A DNA stretch of 64,000 bases from Chitinophagaceae bacterium (lineage in GTDB: Bacteria > Bacteroidota > Bacteroidia > Chitinophagales > Chitinophagaceae): NCBI GenBank assembly GCA_023957125.1, contig JAMLHL010000017.1:35793-99792 (forward strand), given 5' to 3'. Shown piece by piece: positions 36,087 to 44,786 of this stretch. Every line of letters begins with the position of its first letter. Position 1 is the stretch's first letter. Both the position numbers and the translations under genes were made by a program. The notes beneath the pieces were generated by a model, which did no database searches, was not told the DNA's origin, and worked only from the letters and a program-made list of their open reading frames with translations.

Positions 36087-37955
36087 TTATCTTCCCATAT
36101 AGACCATCAGAATTTGGATATCGCTGGGATTTACGCCTGAAATACGGGCTGCTTGTCCTATGGTTCGCGGTTTAATACGATGGAATTTTTGCCTGGCTTC
36201 GGTTGACAGAGCATGGATGCCCGTATAATTGAAATTTTCCGGAATAATGAGGTCTTCGAGTTGCATTATTCGCGAGGCGAGTTCTTTTTCTTTTTCGATG
36301 TAGGTATTGTATTTGATCTGGATCTCAACCTGCTCAAGGATCTCTGCAGAAACGTCGGGAATAGCTTCCGTTATAACCGGAATTTCGGTATGAAGTTCAT
36401 GCAGGCGGATGTCGGGGCGTAAAAGGAGATGTGATAACTTTTGTTTTTGCGTGATAACTGCCGAATTTTTATCTTCTAAATAACGATTAATTCTATTAGG
36501 ATCAATTGAGTATGTATTTAAATATACTTTTATGTTATCTATTTTACTTTTTTTCTTTTCTAATTGCCGCATTCTTTCTTCAGTAGCCAATCCGTATTGA
36601 TATGATTTTTCTGTGAGACGGAGATCAGCGTTATCCTGTCGCAAAAGGGTTCTGAATTCTGCGCGGCTGGTGAACATCCGGTAGGGTTCGTCTGTACCTT
36701 TGCTGATCAGGTCGTCTATTAATACGCCGATATAGGCGTCATTTCTTTTTAACAGGAAAGGATCTTTTTCGTTGATTTTCAGGTGAGCGTTTATACCTGC
36801 TATAATTCCCTGGCAAGCCGCTTCTTCGTAACCTGTAGTGCCGTTGATCTGCCCGGCAAAAAACAGGTTGTCAATTATTTTAGTTTCTAAGGTGTAGTAA
36901 AGTTGGGTAGGGGGAAAATAATCGTATTCTATGGCATAGCCCGGCCGGAAGAGTTTTGCGTTTTCAAATCCGGGGATCAGTTTAATGGCTTCATATTGGA
37001 CTTCTTCGGGAAGAGAGGTAGAAAAGCCGTTGACATAAACTTCTATAGTATTCCAGCCTTCCGGCTCCACGAAAATCTGGTGACGTTCTTTTTCGGCAAA
37101 CCTGTTGATTTTGTCTTCGATGCTGGGACAATACCGGGGGCCTATTCCTTCAATCCTACCAGAGTACATGGGGCTGCGATCGAAGCCGGTTTTAAGAATT
37201 TCGTGGACATCGGGGTTGGTGTAGGTGATCCAGCAGCTTCGTTGCGTTGTCGGGTCTATTTTTGGCCCGGGCAGGAAGCTGAACCCGGAGATCGCAGGGT
37301 CGCCTTTTTGTTCTTCCATTTTGGAATAATCGAGGCTTCTTCCATCCACTCTTGGCGGGGTGCCGGTTTTTAGGCGGTTGCTTTCGAATCCAAGGGAGAC
37401 CAATTGTTCGGTAATGCCTGAAGAGGCTTTTTCAGCTACTCGTCCGCCACGGAATTTTTTTTCACCTACATGGATGATGCCATTGAGAAAGGTCCCATTG
37501 GTGAGTATCACCGACTTCGCTTTTATTTGATGTCCCATGCCGGTGATAACCCCTGTGCATTGGTTGTTTTTTACCAGGATACCATTTACCATGTCCTGGT
37601 AAAAATCTATGTTGGGGGTTTCTTCTAAGAGTTCCCGCCATTTTTTTGAGAATAACATGCGGTCGCTTTGAGCGCGGGGGCTCCACATAGCGGGACCTTT
37701 GGATTTATTGAGCATCCTGAATTGGATCATGGTGGCATCGGTAGCAATACCGGAGTATCCGCCGAGAGCGTCTATTTCCCTGACTATTTGCCCTTTTGCA
37801 ATGCCACCCATTGCAGGGTTGCAACTCATTTGGGCGATGGTTTGCAGGTTCATGGTAATAAGGAGTACCTTACTTCCCATATTAGCGGCTGCCGCAGCGG
37901 CTTCGCTACCGGCATGGCCGGCGCCCACTACAATTACGTCATATTCTGAAAACAT
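36087..37955 (-). CDS. mnmG: tRNA uridine-5-carboxymethylaminomethyl enzyme MnmG (GidA)
   Basis: A 622-residue FAD protein that with MnmE modifies U34 of several tRNAs. The dinucleotide fold VIVVGAGHAGSEAAAAAA starts at residue 8. The PAMGGIAKGQIVREIDALGG, GTFLNGIIHVGEKKFRGGR and FAGQINGTTGYEEAACQG blocks are all typical, and the C-terminal helical tail ends in QAARISGVNPSDIQILMVYM. MnmE is not in the window. In many bacteria this gene lies near the replication origin, as the parS-like sites nearby also suggest. Confidence 0.97.
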   Translation of the reverse strand: MFSEYDVIVVGAGHAGSEAAAAAANMGSKVLLITMNLQTIAQMSCNPAMGGIAKGQIVREIDALGGYSGIATDATMIQFRMLNKSKGPAMWSPRAQSDRMLFSKKWRELLEETPNIDFYQDMVNGILVKNNQCTGVITGMGHQIKAKSVILTNGTFLNGIIHVGEKKFRGGRVAEKASSGITEQLVSLGFESNRLKTGTPPRVDGRSLDYSKMEEQKGDPAISGFSFLPGPKIDPTTQRSCWITYTNPDVHEILKTGFDRSPMYSGRIEGIGPRYCPSIEDKINRFAEKERHQIFVEPEGWNTIEVYVNGFSTSLPEEVQYEAIKLIPGFENAKLFRPGYAIEYDYFPPTQLYYTLETKIIDNLFFAGQINGTTGYEEAACQGIIAGINAHLKINEKDPFLLKRNDAYIGVLIDDLISKGTDEPYRMFTSRAEFRTLLRQDNADLRLTEKSYQYGLATEERMRQLEKKKSKIDNIKVYLNTYSIDPNRINRYLEDKNSAVITQKQKLSHLLLRPDIRLHELHTEIPVITEAIPDVSAEILEQVEIQIKYNTYIEKEKELASRIMQLEDLIIPENFNYTGIHALSTEARQKFHRIKPRTIGQAARISGVNPSDIQILMVYMGR

Positions 37956-38028
37956 AGCGCAAAATTACAGGAGTTGTGGAAATTGTGCCGATTTTCTTAA
38001 GAACATGATGGTTGAGGTATGATAACAA

Positions 38029-38044
38029 TGTTTCACGTGAAACG
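38029..38044. other. parS-like ParB-binding site 1
   Basis: TGTTTCACGTGAAACG matches the widely conserved parS sequence TGTTnCACGTGAAACA at 15 of 16 positions. It contains a perfect 14-base palindrome GTTTCACGTGAAAC. It lies in the gap between the CAP-domain gene and mnmG. Such sites cluster around bacterial origins. Confidence 0.8.
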
Positions 38045-38056
38045 TTCCGGAGCGCA

Positions 38057-38722
38057 TTAATCTCCGCAGGAGAAGTCCTGAACAAGAAAGTAGTGATCGG
38101 AATTTTTGCTTTTGGAAAATGAAATACCGATGGTGGCTAAGTCCGGATCTAAGATATTTTTCCGATGTCCGAGGTTTTCCACTCCGGCGTCTATTAGTAA
38201 AAGTATTACAGCCTGCAGGCCGTCTGGTTTCCCCTGGAAGATGTTTTCTGAAACGCAGTTTTCGAATCCGAACAGGGCCATTCTTTCTTCAAAAGAATCC
38301 CCGGAGGAAGAGTTGTGAGTGAGTTCTTCGTGATGTTGGCTCAGGTCATAGGCGTGGGCCCGGGCAGCTTTTATAAGTAGCTGGCTGATGGTTAGGGGTG
38401 GTAACGCAGGTTGTTTTTGCAATTCGCGGATCAGGCTTTTGGTATAGGCGCTTTTTACATCGGGAAACTGATCCAGGAATTCCGAGAGCACCAGTTTAAC
38501 GAAGGAGGCTGGTTTTTGTCGCACATAATTGACCCAATATATCACGTTTTTTTCTTCCCGGGTTAATAGTCCGGAGGCGGGATTTCTTTCGATAGCATTT
38601 TGAATAGCTGTGTCGGGGGGTAGATTTAACAGGAAGGGCTTATCAGGCAGAGCGATGGAACCCTGGCTGTATCCTCGTGTGAAAAAGATAAATACAATAA
38701 TTGTTATGAAAAAACGTTTCAC
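38057..38722 (-). CDS. CAP/SCP-domain secreted protein
   Basis: A 221-residue exported protein with a CAP domain (Cys-rich secretory/antigen 5/PR-1 fold) at about 75-215: VIYWVNYVRQKPASFV, LLIKAARAHAYDLSQHHEELTHNSSSGDSFEERM, ENIFQGK, and the closing LGHRKNILDPDLATIGIS with DHYFLVQDFS. A GTG start at 38722 gives MKRFFITIIVFIFFTRGYSQ as signal peptide; a TTG three codons earlier is possible. Both starts lie in parS-like site 2. The CAP function in bacteria is mostly unknown. It is inserted between ybeY and mnmG, all on the minus strand and probably one transcript. Confidence 0.85.
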   Translation of the reverse strand: MKRFFITIIVFIFFTRGYSQGSIALPDKPFLLNLPPDTAIQNAIERNPASGLLTREEKNVIYWVNYVRQKPASFVKLVLSEFLDQFPDVKSAYTKSLIRELQKQPALPPLTISQLLIKAARAHAYDLSQHHEELTHNSSSGDSFEERMALFGFENCVSENIFQGKPDGLQAVILLLIDAGVENLGHRKNILDPDLATIGISFSKSKNSDHYFLVQDFSCGD

Positions 38723-38730
38723 GTGGAACA
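38715..38730. other. parS-like ParB-binding site 2, overlapping the CAP gene start
   Basis: On the minus strand TGTTCCACGTGAAACG, again 15 of 16 positions of TGTTnCACGTGAAACA. The GTG of its core is the probable start codon of the CAP-domain gene. It is 686 bp from site 1. Confidence 0.78.
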
Positions 38731-38733
38731 AAT

Positions 38734-39162
38734 TTACTTCCTTTTGAAATAGGTTTTTAACAGGAGGTCTTCCTGCTTTCTCATTTCTGATTTTTCTTCT
38801 TTTGATTTGTCCCTGAAGCCGCACAGGTGAAGGATCCCATGAAAAATTACCCGGTGTAGTTCTTCGATGATGGTAGTATGAAGTAAGCGGGCATTTTCTT
38901 TCACTCTCTCGGCGCTTATATAAATTTCTCCTTCAATTTCTCCTGTATCGCTTAAATTGAAAGTAAGGATATCGGTGAAGAAATCGTGTCTGAGGAATTG
39001 CCGGTTGATTTCCAGAAGTTCAGTATCACTGCAGAAGATATAATTTAAAGAAATTAATTTCTTTTTTTTCTTTTTAAATGTTTTCCTGATAAAATCCTTA
39101 AGCTGGCTTCTCTGCCTGAGCGATATGTGTTTATAAGGAAAGAAGAAGTTAATAGAAGGCAT
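38734..39162 (-). CDS. ybeY: Endoribonuclease YbeY
   Basis: A 142-residue zinc protein that acts in rRNA maturation and ribosome quality control. The start MPSINFFFPYKHISL is preferred: the longer frame lacks family resemblance. The metal motif is HRVIFHGILHLCGFRDKSKEE, where the family has H-x3-H-x5-H; the third ligand is normally His in GYDH, and here the equivalent spot reads CGFRD, so the third His is not obvious and one ligand may differ. Its end lies 11 bp before the CAP start. Confidence 0.88.
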   Translation of the reverse strand: MPSINFFFPYKHISLRQRSQLKDFIRKTFKKKKKKLISLNYIFCSDTELLEINRQFLRHDFFTDILTFNLSDTGEIEGEIYISAERVKENARLLHTTIIEELHRVIFHGILHLCGFRDKSKEEKSEMRKQEDLLLKTYFKRK

Positions 39163-39274
39163 GAAAGATTGCTTTTCCAAAATTCGTAAATGATGCTGCA
39201 AAACTACCAATAGATTTGTTGTGTTCTCTGATAATATCGGATGTTCATACCGATGATAAAATTTGATATAAGGG

Positions 39275-39514
39275 ATGAAAAAACTGTCTGAAATAAAACC
39301 GGGAATTGAAGTTGTGATCAACCGAATTGAGGACGATGAGCTGTTTTTAAAGCTCATGGAGATGGGATTTCTCCCGGGAGAAGTGGTAGTGGTGGAACAA
39401 ATAGCGCCTTTAGGCGACCCCATTTCCGTATCGGTTGCAGGCTACAGCTTAAGTTTGCGGCTAAATGAAGCTAAGAACGTGATCGTGGAGGAGGTAATTA
39501 TAAAAACGGTCTGA
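39275..39514 (+). CDS. feoA: FeoA domain protein
   Basis: A 79-residue SH3-like protein. MKKLSEIKPGIEVVINRI, LKLMEMGFLPGEVVVVEQIAPLGDPISVSVAGYSLSLRLNEA fits FeoA, a cytoplasmic partner of the ferrous-iron permease FeoB. No feoB is in the window; nadD follows 10 bp downstream and is probably co-transcribed, so this FeoA may act on a distant FeoB or in another role. Confidence 0.88.
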   Translation: MKKLSEIKPGIEVVINRIEDDELFLKLMEMGFLPGEVVVVEQIAPLGDPISVSVAGYSLSLRLNEAKNVIVEEVIIKTV

Positions 39515-39524
39515 CGGTAAAACA

Positions 39525-40097
39525 ATGACGCAGATTGGTTTATATTTTGGCTCTTTTAACCCTGTTCATCACGGACATCTGATCATTGCCAGTTACATGG
39601 CTCATAATACCTCGCTCGACCAGGTCTGGTTTGTTGTTTCCCCTCAAAATCCGTTCAAGACAACTCATACCCTCCTGAATGAATATCAACGCCTGCACCT
39701 GGTACGCCTTGCCATCGAAGGGGAACCGGCGTTGCGGGCTTCTGATATTGAATTTTATTTGCCCAGGCCTTCTTATACCATAGATACCCTCACTTATTTA
39801 GAGGAGAAATACCCGGGCTACCGGTTTTCTATTATCCTGGGAAGCGATAGCTTTCAGAACCTCCATAAATGGAAGAATGCGACGCTCCTGATGGAACGGT
39901 ATCCGTTTTTTGTTTACAGGAGGCCGGGCTTTGAAATCGGTCTCCCGCAACCGGCCCATATCACGATCGCGGAGGCGCCGCTGCTGCAGATCTCGGCCAG
40001 TGAAATAAGAAGGATGGTGCAGGAAAAAAAATCTATCCGTTACCTGGTTCCGGACATCGTAAAAGAAGAGATAGAAAAAAACGGGTATTACCGCTGA
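39525..40097 (+). CDS. nadD: Nicotinate-nucleotide adenylyltransferase
   Basis: A 190-residue enzyme that joins nicotinate mononucleotide and ATP to deamido-NAD. The nucleotide motifs are intact: GSFNPVHHGHLI at residues 9-20 (GxFxPxHxGH) and ISASEIRRMV near 155 (ISxT/SxIR). RPSYTIDTLTYLEE and LGSDSFQNLHKWKNA are typical. It is downstream of feoA and faces chrA. Confidence 0.95.
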   Translation: MTQIGLYFGSFNPVHHGHLIIASYMAHNTSLDQVWFVVSPQNPFKTTHTLLNEYQRLHLVRLAIEGEPALRASDIEFYLPRPSYTIDTLTYLEEKYPGYRFSIILGSDSFQNLHKWKNATLLMERYPFFVYRRPGFEIGLPQPAHITIAEAPLLQISASEIRRMVQEKKSIRYLVPDIVKEEIEKNGYYR

Positions 40098-40119
40098 TTG
40101 TTATCACCGCTACGGGACA

Positions 40120-41382
40120 TTAAAATATCCAACCCAAAACCAGGCAGCCCAGCGCTATTAACGGGGCCGGTAGCCTGGTAAAAGTGAGCAATAAAAAAGT
40201 GCACATAATAACACCGATGTTCAAAAAACTGGTGGTAATTTTCTCATCTACCTCGAAAAAAGAAATGTCTTTCATCAGGAAAAAGGCGGAAGCTGCCATG
40301 ATACCCACGATAGCTGCATTGATCCCTTTCAGCGAGCGGTAGATGGCGGGATATTTTTTAAGGTTGTTCCATACCGGGAAGAAAAACAATACCAACAGGG
40401 TACTGGGTAGAAAAATACCAAAAGTGCCAATGGCGCAACCCAGGGCCTGCATCGCCTTCCCCTCAGTTTTCAACGCCTCTCCTCCCACGAATGCGGAAAA
40501 AGAAAAAGTGGGTCCGGGCATGGCTTTTAACATCCCGGCGCCCGTAAGAAACTCATTTTGATCAATGGAAATAACGTCTTTATTTTTCGATTGGATACGT
40601 TCGGTGGTTGGTCGTACTACGTATTGTTCGTACATCATGGGCATAAGCACATCGCCCCCGCCAAAAACCATTCCGCCGAAACGATAGGTATTTTCAAAAA
40701 GATTAAAAGCCTTCCTGTGTTGCCAGTTGTTCTTTGCTGATAATTCACTAAAAACCCCGGCTATTATAAATATTAAAAAAAATATTACTATGTTACCCCA
40801 TTTTATGGGGCGCGGTTCAATAGGCACGGTTTTAACCGATTTCTCTGTAAAATTAGTGATCAGTCCGCCGAGTAAAATAACAGCCGGAAAAATAAAAGGA
40901 GATGTGAACAGGAAATAAGTGGCGATCATGGCGCAGGAGATAATTTGCCTGGCCATCCGGTTATCTGCCACCAGGGTATAGGTTCTGAACGCGGCAAAGG
41001 CTAAAAACCCTACGGCCATGGGTTTTATGAATTTAAAAAAATCGTTTTGTGCCAACGACTCTCCTATTATCCCCAAAGCAAATGATAATCCACTCATCAG
41101 CAGGCAGGCGGGTAAGATCCAGATCAGCAGGGTTAATACGGCGAGGGGTAATCTTCCCCGTTTATAACCGATCAGGGTGATGATCTGCGTGGAGGATGCG
41201 CCCGGGAGCATCTGGCAAAACGCATTGTATTCCAGTAATTCTTCCTCCGTGAGGTCTTTTCTTTTGGCCACGAAAGTTTTCATCATCATTCCAAAATGCC
41301 CCTGGGCTCCGCCAAATGCAGTAATGCTGTATAAGAACACGGCTCTCAGAAAGGAGATATGGCGTAAGAGTTTCAGGAACAT
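40120..41382 (-). CDS. chrA: Chromate transporter ChrA, long form
   Basis: A 420-residue inner-membrane protein with two homologous CHR halves of about six helices each. The first half carries the signature [49 protein letters not shown]. The second half carries the mirrored [17 protein letters not shown] and [18 protein letters not shown]. It should export chromate, or another anion, by proton exchange. It faces nadD and is divergent from the Usp gene. Confidence 0.9.
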   Translation of the reverse strand: MFLKLLRHISFLRAVFLYSITAFGGAQGHFGMMMKTFVAKRKDLTEEELLEYNAFCQMLPGASSTQIITLIGYKRGRLPLAVLTLLIWILPACLLMSGLSFALGIIGESLAQNDFFKFIKPMAVGFLAFAAFRTYTLVADNRMARQIISCAMIATYFLFTSPFIFPAVILLGGLITNFTEKSVKTVPIEPRPIKWGNIVIFFLIFIIAGVFSELSAKNNWQHRKAFNLFENTYRFGGMVFGGGDVLMPMMYEQYVVRPTTERIQSKNKDVISIDQNEFLTGAGMLKAMPGPTFSFSAFVGGEALKTEGKAMQALGCAIGTFGIFLPSTLLVLFFFPVWNNLKKYPAIYRSLKGINAAIVGIMAASAFFLMKDISFFEVDEKITTSFLNIGVIMCTFLLLTFTRLPAPLIALGCLVLGWIF

Positions 41383-41492
41383 TTTTTAAAATATTAACAG
41401 CCGGACTGTCAAAACAATTCTTTAATTTACTGTAGGTTTTAATAATAAAGAAACAGCCAATTTTTGCATGAAATTAATATCAATTCTGTAAT

Positions 41493-42326
41493 ATGAAGAC
41501 CTTAATAGTGCCTACCGATTTTTCAGCCGTGGCGACAAATGCCATGAATTATGCGGCAGGCCTGGCTTTGGCCATAAATGCATCCATCCGGTTATTGCAT
41601 GTATTCCAGATACCGGTATCTTACGACAACACGGATATTCCGTTGCCGCTGATAGATATCGGCGACCTGGAAAAAATTCACCAGGATAGAATGGATGAAC
41701 TTAAGGAGCAGTTGGAAACGAACACCTCGGGAAAACTGAAAATTGAAGCGGAAGCTAAACCCGGCATGCTCACGGATCATTTAAAAGAGCTCTGTCTGGA
41801 GCTTCAGCCTTTTGCGGTGGTGATGGGCACAAAAGGGGCCGGTTTTGTAGAACGGTTGTTGGTAGGCAGTTCCACGCTGTCGGCCATACGAAATTTAACT
41901 ACCCCGGTTTTGGTGGTGCCACCCCGGGCTTCTTTTCATGGTGTACAACGAATAGGATTTGCCTGTGATTTTAAGAGAGTGGCCGAACGTACGCCCGTAG
42001 CGCCCATTAAAGAATGGGTAAACGCGTTCAATGCCGAACTGCATGTATTGAATGTAGATGAAAAAGATAAAAATGTGAGAGATACCGCGGGAGAATCCGT
42101 AATCCTGCATGATCTGCTGGACGATCTGAATCCGCGGTTTGCTTATGTGGACAATCCCGAAGTGGAAAAAGGCATCAGTTCTTTTGCGGAAGAAAAGAAG
42201 CTGGATGTATTGATCGTGATCCCCAGGAAACATCGTTTGTTGGAAGCGTTGTTCCAAAAAAGCCACACTAAGAATTTAGCCTTCCATTCCCATATTCCCA
42301 TTTTGTCTGTTCATGAGGAGGAATGA
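41493..42326 (+). CDS. Tandem universal stress protein
   Basis: A 277-residue cytoplasmic protein with two Usp domains. The first (1-147) has IVPTDFSAVATNAMNYA, GTKGAGFVERLLVGSSTLSAIRNLTTPVLVVPP with the ATP-type G-2x-G-9x-G(S/T) pattern. The second (150-277) is diverged and lacks the tight glycine loop (VIPRKHRLLEALFQKSHTKNLAFHSHIPILSVH), so probably only the first binds nucleotide. mnmD follows 6 bp downstream. Confidence 0.9.
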   Translation: MKTLIVPTDFSAVATNAMNYAAGLALAINASIRLLHVFQIPVSYDNTDIPLPLIDIGDLEKIHQDRMDELKEQLETNTSGKLKIEAEAKPGMLTDHLKELCLELQPFAVVMGTKGAGFVERLLVGSSTLSAIRNLTTPVLVVPPRASFHGVQRIGFACDFKRVAERTPVAPIKEWVNAFNAELHVLNVDEKDKNVRDTAGESVILHDLLDDLNPRFAYVDNPEVEKGISSFAEEKKLDVLIVIPRKHRLLEALFQKSHTKNLAFHSHIPILSVHEEE

Positions 42327-42332
42327 CGTGTA

Positions 42333-43010
42333 ATGCAACGCCTGAAACAGATCACTACCGATGGATCGCATACCTTGTATCATCCACAGTTTAACGCTAC
42401 CTATCATTCGGTCTATGGCGCTGTTCAGGAAAGCCGGCATGTGTTTCTTGAAGCAGGTTTGTTGTACTACCTGGAGCAACATCCAACAACAACCCAGCTT
42501 CATATTCTTGAAACGGGCTGGGGAACGGGTTTGAATACCTTGCTTACCCTTTTGGAAACAGAGAAACAATTGCCGGAAATTCACTACGATGCTGTAGAGC
42601 CTTTTCCGTTGAAGGAAGAAGAATGGACCGGGCTGAATTATTGTACCGTATTGCAGTGTGCCGGCAGGGAGCCTGTTTTTCGCCGGATGCATGAAGCGGT
42701 ATGGAACAAACCGGCCCCGCTTTCCCCGCGATTTATGTTACAAAAGCACCACACCACGATACAGGAGTTCTGGTTTTCGCTACCATATCATTTGGTGTAT
42801 TTCGATGCCTTTGCACCCGCGGTACAACCGGAATTATGGACCGTTGAAATTTTTAAAACGTTGTGTCAACAAATGATTCCGGGTGCAGTACTGGTTACCT
42901 ATTGCAGTAAAGGCGAGGTAAGGCGTAATATGGAAGCCGCGGGTTTTATGATTCAGAAAATCCCCGGACCGCCGCACAAACGTGAAATGATCCGGGCAGT
43001 TAAGCGCTGA
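42333..43010 (+). CDS. mnmD: tRNA 5-methylaminomethyl-2-thiouridine methyltransferase MnmD
   Basis: A 225-residue S-adenosylmethionine methyltransferase without the FAD-oxidase (MnmC1) half of enteric MnmC. LETGWGTGLNTLL is the SAM loop, and YFDAFAPAVQPELWTVEIFKTLCQQMIPGAVLVTYCSKGEVRRNMEAAGF with GPPHKREMIRA is the diagnostic end. It finishes the mnm5 modification that MnmG (also in this window) and MnmE begin. It is 6 bp after the Usp gene. Confidence 0.92.
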   Translation: MQRLKQITTDGSHTLYHPQFNATYHSVYGAVQESRHVFLEAGLLYYLEQHPTTTQLHILETGWGTGLNTLLTLLETEKQLPEIHYDAVEPFPLKEEEWTGLNYCTVLQCAGREPVFRRMHEAVWNKPAPLSPRFMLQKHHTTIQEFWFSLPYHLVYFDAFAPAVQPELWTVEIFKTLCQQMIPGAVLVTYCSKGEVRRNMEAAGFMIQKIPGPPHKREMIRAVKR

Positions 43011-43088
43011 AAAAATTTTCTCCGGGGTTGCATGTTGTGTTATAAGCCTGAACAGTACATTCTGCAGACAACGCGAATCCCCCACTGA

Positions 43089-44525
43089 TCAGAATTCCGC
43101 ATTCCCCGGGGTTCTGGGAAAAGCAATCGCGTCGCGGATATTGCTCATGCCCGTAACAAACTGTACCATCCGTTCAAAACCCAGCCCGAAGCCGGCATGG
43201 GGAACGGTGCCAAAACGACGGGTATCGAGGTACCACCACAGGTCATCAGCGGGTACGTGCATTTCTTCCATCCGCTGCAGCAACTTTTCCAGGCGTTCTT
43301 CCCGTTGGGAGCCTCCCACGATCTCCCCGATGCCGGGCGCCAGAATATCCATTGCAGCTACTGTTTTACCGTCATCGTTCTGGCGCATATAAAAAGCTTT
43401 GATATCGCGGGGATAGCCGGTAACGATCACCGGTTTTTTAAAATGCTTTTCCACCAGGTATCTTTCGTGCTCACTTTGCATATCAATGCCCCATTTGACC
43501 TCGAATTTGAATTTCTTCTTTTTATAGGGAGTGGATTGCAGCAGGATGTCAATAGCTTCGGTGTAGGTAATGCGTTCAAAGTTGTTGTTGCGTACGAAAT
43601 TCAGTTTTTCCAGCAGCCCCATTTCGCTGCGTTTGTCCAGGGGTTGTTGCTTTTCTTCTTCTGCCAGCCGCTGCGCCAGGAATGCAAGGTCTTCGGAATT
43701 GTGTGTAAGCGCATAATCAATAATGTATTTAATGAAATCTTCCGCCAGATTCATATTATCTTCCAGGTCGCAGAAGGCCATTTCAGGTTCAATCATCCAA
43801 AATTCGGCAAGGTGTCGCGGCGTGTTGGAGTTTTCCGCCCGGAAAGTAGGTCCGAAGGTATAGATCTCGCCCAGGGCCGTGGCGCCCAGCTCACCTTCTA
43901 ATTGTCCGCTTACCGTAAGATTGGTTGCCCGCCCGAAGAAATCTTCTTTGTAATCTATAGCTCCTTCGGCGGTACGGGGAGGATTGTCTGGCGGCAGGGT
44001 CGTTACCCTGAACATCTCCCCCGCGCCTTCCGCGTCGCTGGCCGTAATAACGGGGGTATGCAGGTAAACAAAACCCCGGTCGTTGAAGAACTGGTGAATG
44101 GCAAAGGCCAGGCTGTGCCGCACCCGGAATACAGCGCCAAAAGTATTAGTGCGAAATCGCAGGTGAGCGATCTCCCTCAAAAATTCAAGACTGTGTTTTT
44201 TGGGTTGCAGGGGGTATTTTTCCGCATCGCTGTCGCCTAAAATCTCAATGTTATCGGCGATCAGTTCCATCTTTTGTCCTTTTCCCGGAGAAGGAATGAT
44301 CGTTCCGGTTACTTTCAGGGATGCGGAAGTGGTAATCCGTTTCAGCAGGCTGTCTTCGAATTTGCCCAGTGTAGTCACCACCTGGAGGTTGGTATTGGTA
44401 GACCCGTCGTTCAACGCAATGAATTGATTATTCCTGAAGCTGCGTACCCATCCCATTACCGTCACTCCCTGCCGGTTGGGCTCTTCTGCTAATAATTGCC
44501 TGATTTTGATCCTTTTGTTGAACAT
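43089..44525 (-). CDS. asnS: Asparaginyl-tRNA synthetase
   Basis: A 478-residue class IIb synthetase. An OB-fold anticodon-binding domain fills about residues 1-115 ([23 protein letters not shown]). Motif 2 is [24 protein letters not shown] and motif 3 is [31 protein letters not shown]. The end of the barrel shows the Asn-type WMIEPE and FRAENS residues rather than AspRS forms. A 261-bp gap separates it from rho on the other strand. Confidence 0.97.
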   Translation of the reverse strand: MFNKRIKIRQLLAEEPNRQGVTVMGWVRSFRNNQFIALNDGSTNTNLQVVTTLGKFEDSLLKRITTSASLKVTGTIIPSPGKGQKMELIADNIEILGDSDAEKYPLQPKKHSLEFLREIAHLRFRTNTFGAVFRVRHSLAFAIHQFFNDRGFVYLHTPVITASDAEGAGEMFRVTTLPPDNPPRTAEGAIDYKEDFFGRATNLTVSGQLEGELGATALGEIYTFGPTFRAENSNTPRHLAEFWMIEPEMAFCDLEDNMNLAEDFIKYIIDYALTHNSEDLAFLAQRLAEEEKQQPLDKRSEMGLLEKLNFVRNNNFERITYTEAIDILLQSTPYKKKKFKFEVKWGIDMQSEHERYLVEKHFKKPVIVTGYPRDIKAFYMRQNDDGKTVAAMDILAPGIGEIVGGSQREERLEKLLQRMEEMHVPADDLWWYLDTRRFGTVPHAGFGLGFERMVQFVTGMSNIRDAIAFPRTPGNAEF

Positions 44526-44786
44526 ATTATAATATATTACCTGTTTTCTGATTTTCTGAACCCGGAAGAAAAGGGTACAAAGATAAGGGAGGAAAAAATT
44601 TTTAGATTCCGGAAATTTGATGTATTATTGCCCCGGAATTGCGCTGATCAGTTCTTACCAAGCTCCGGGATTTTATCAGTTTTAGCTTTTCCGCCCGATT
44701 TTCATTCAACCAAAAATTCATTTCAACATTTCTCTTTCAAATTATCAGGTGTTTTTGATAAGAGGTTAAACCGTTAAGTTTTTTGT

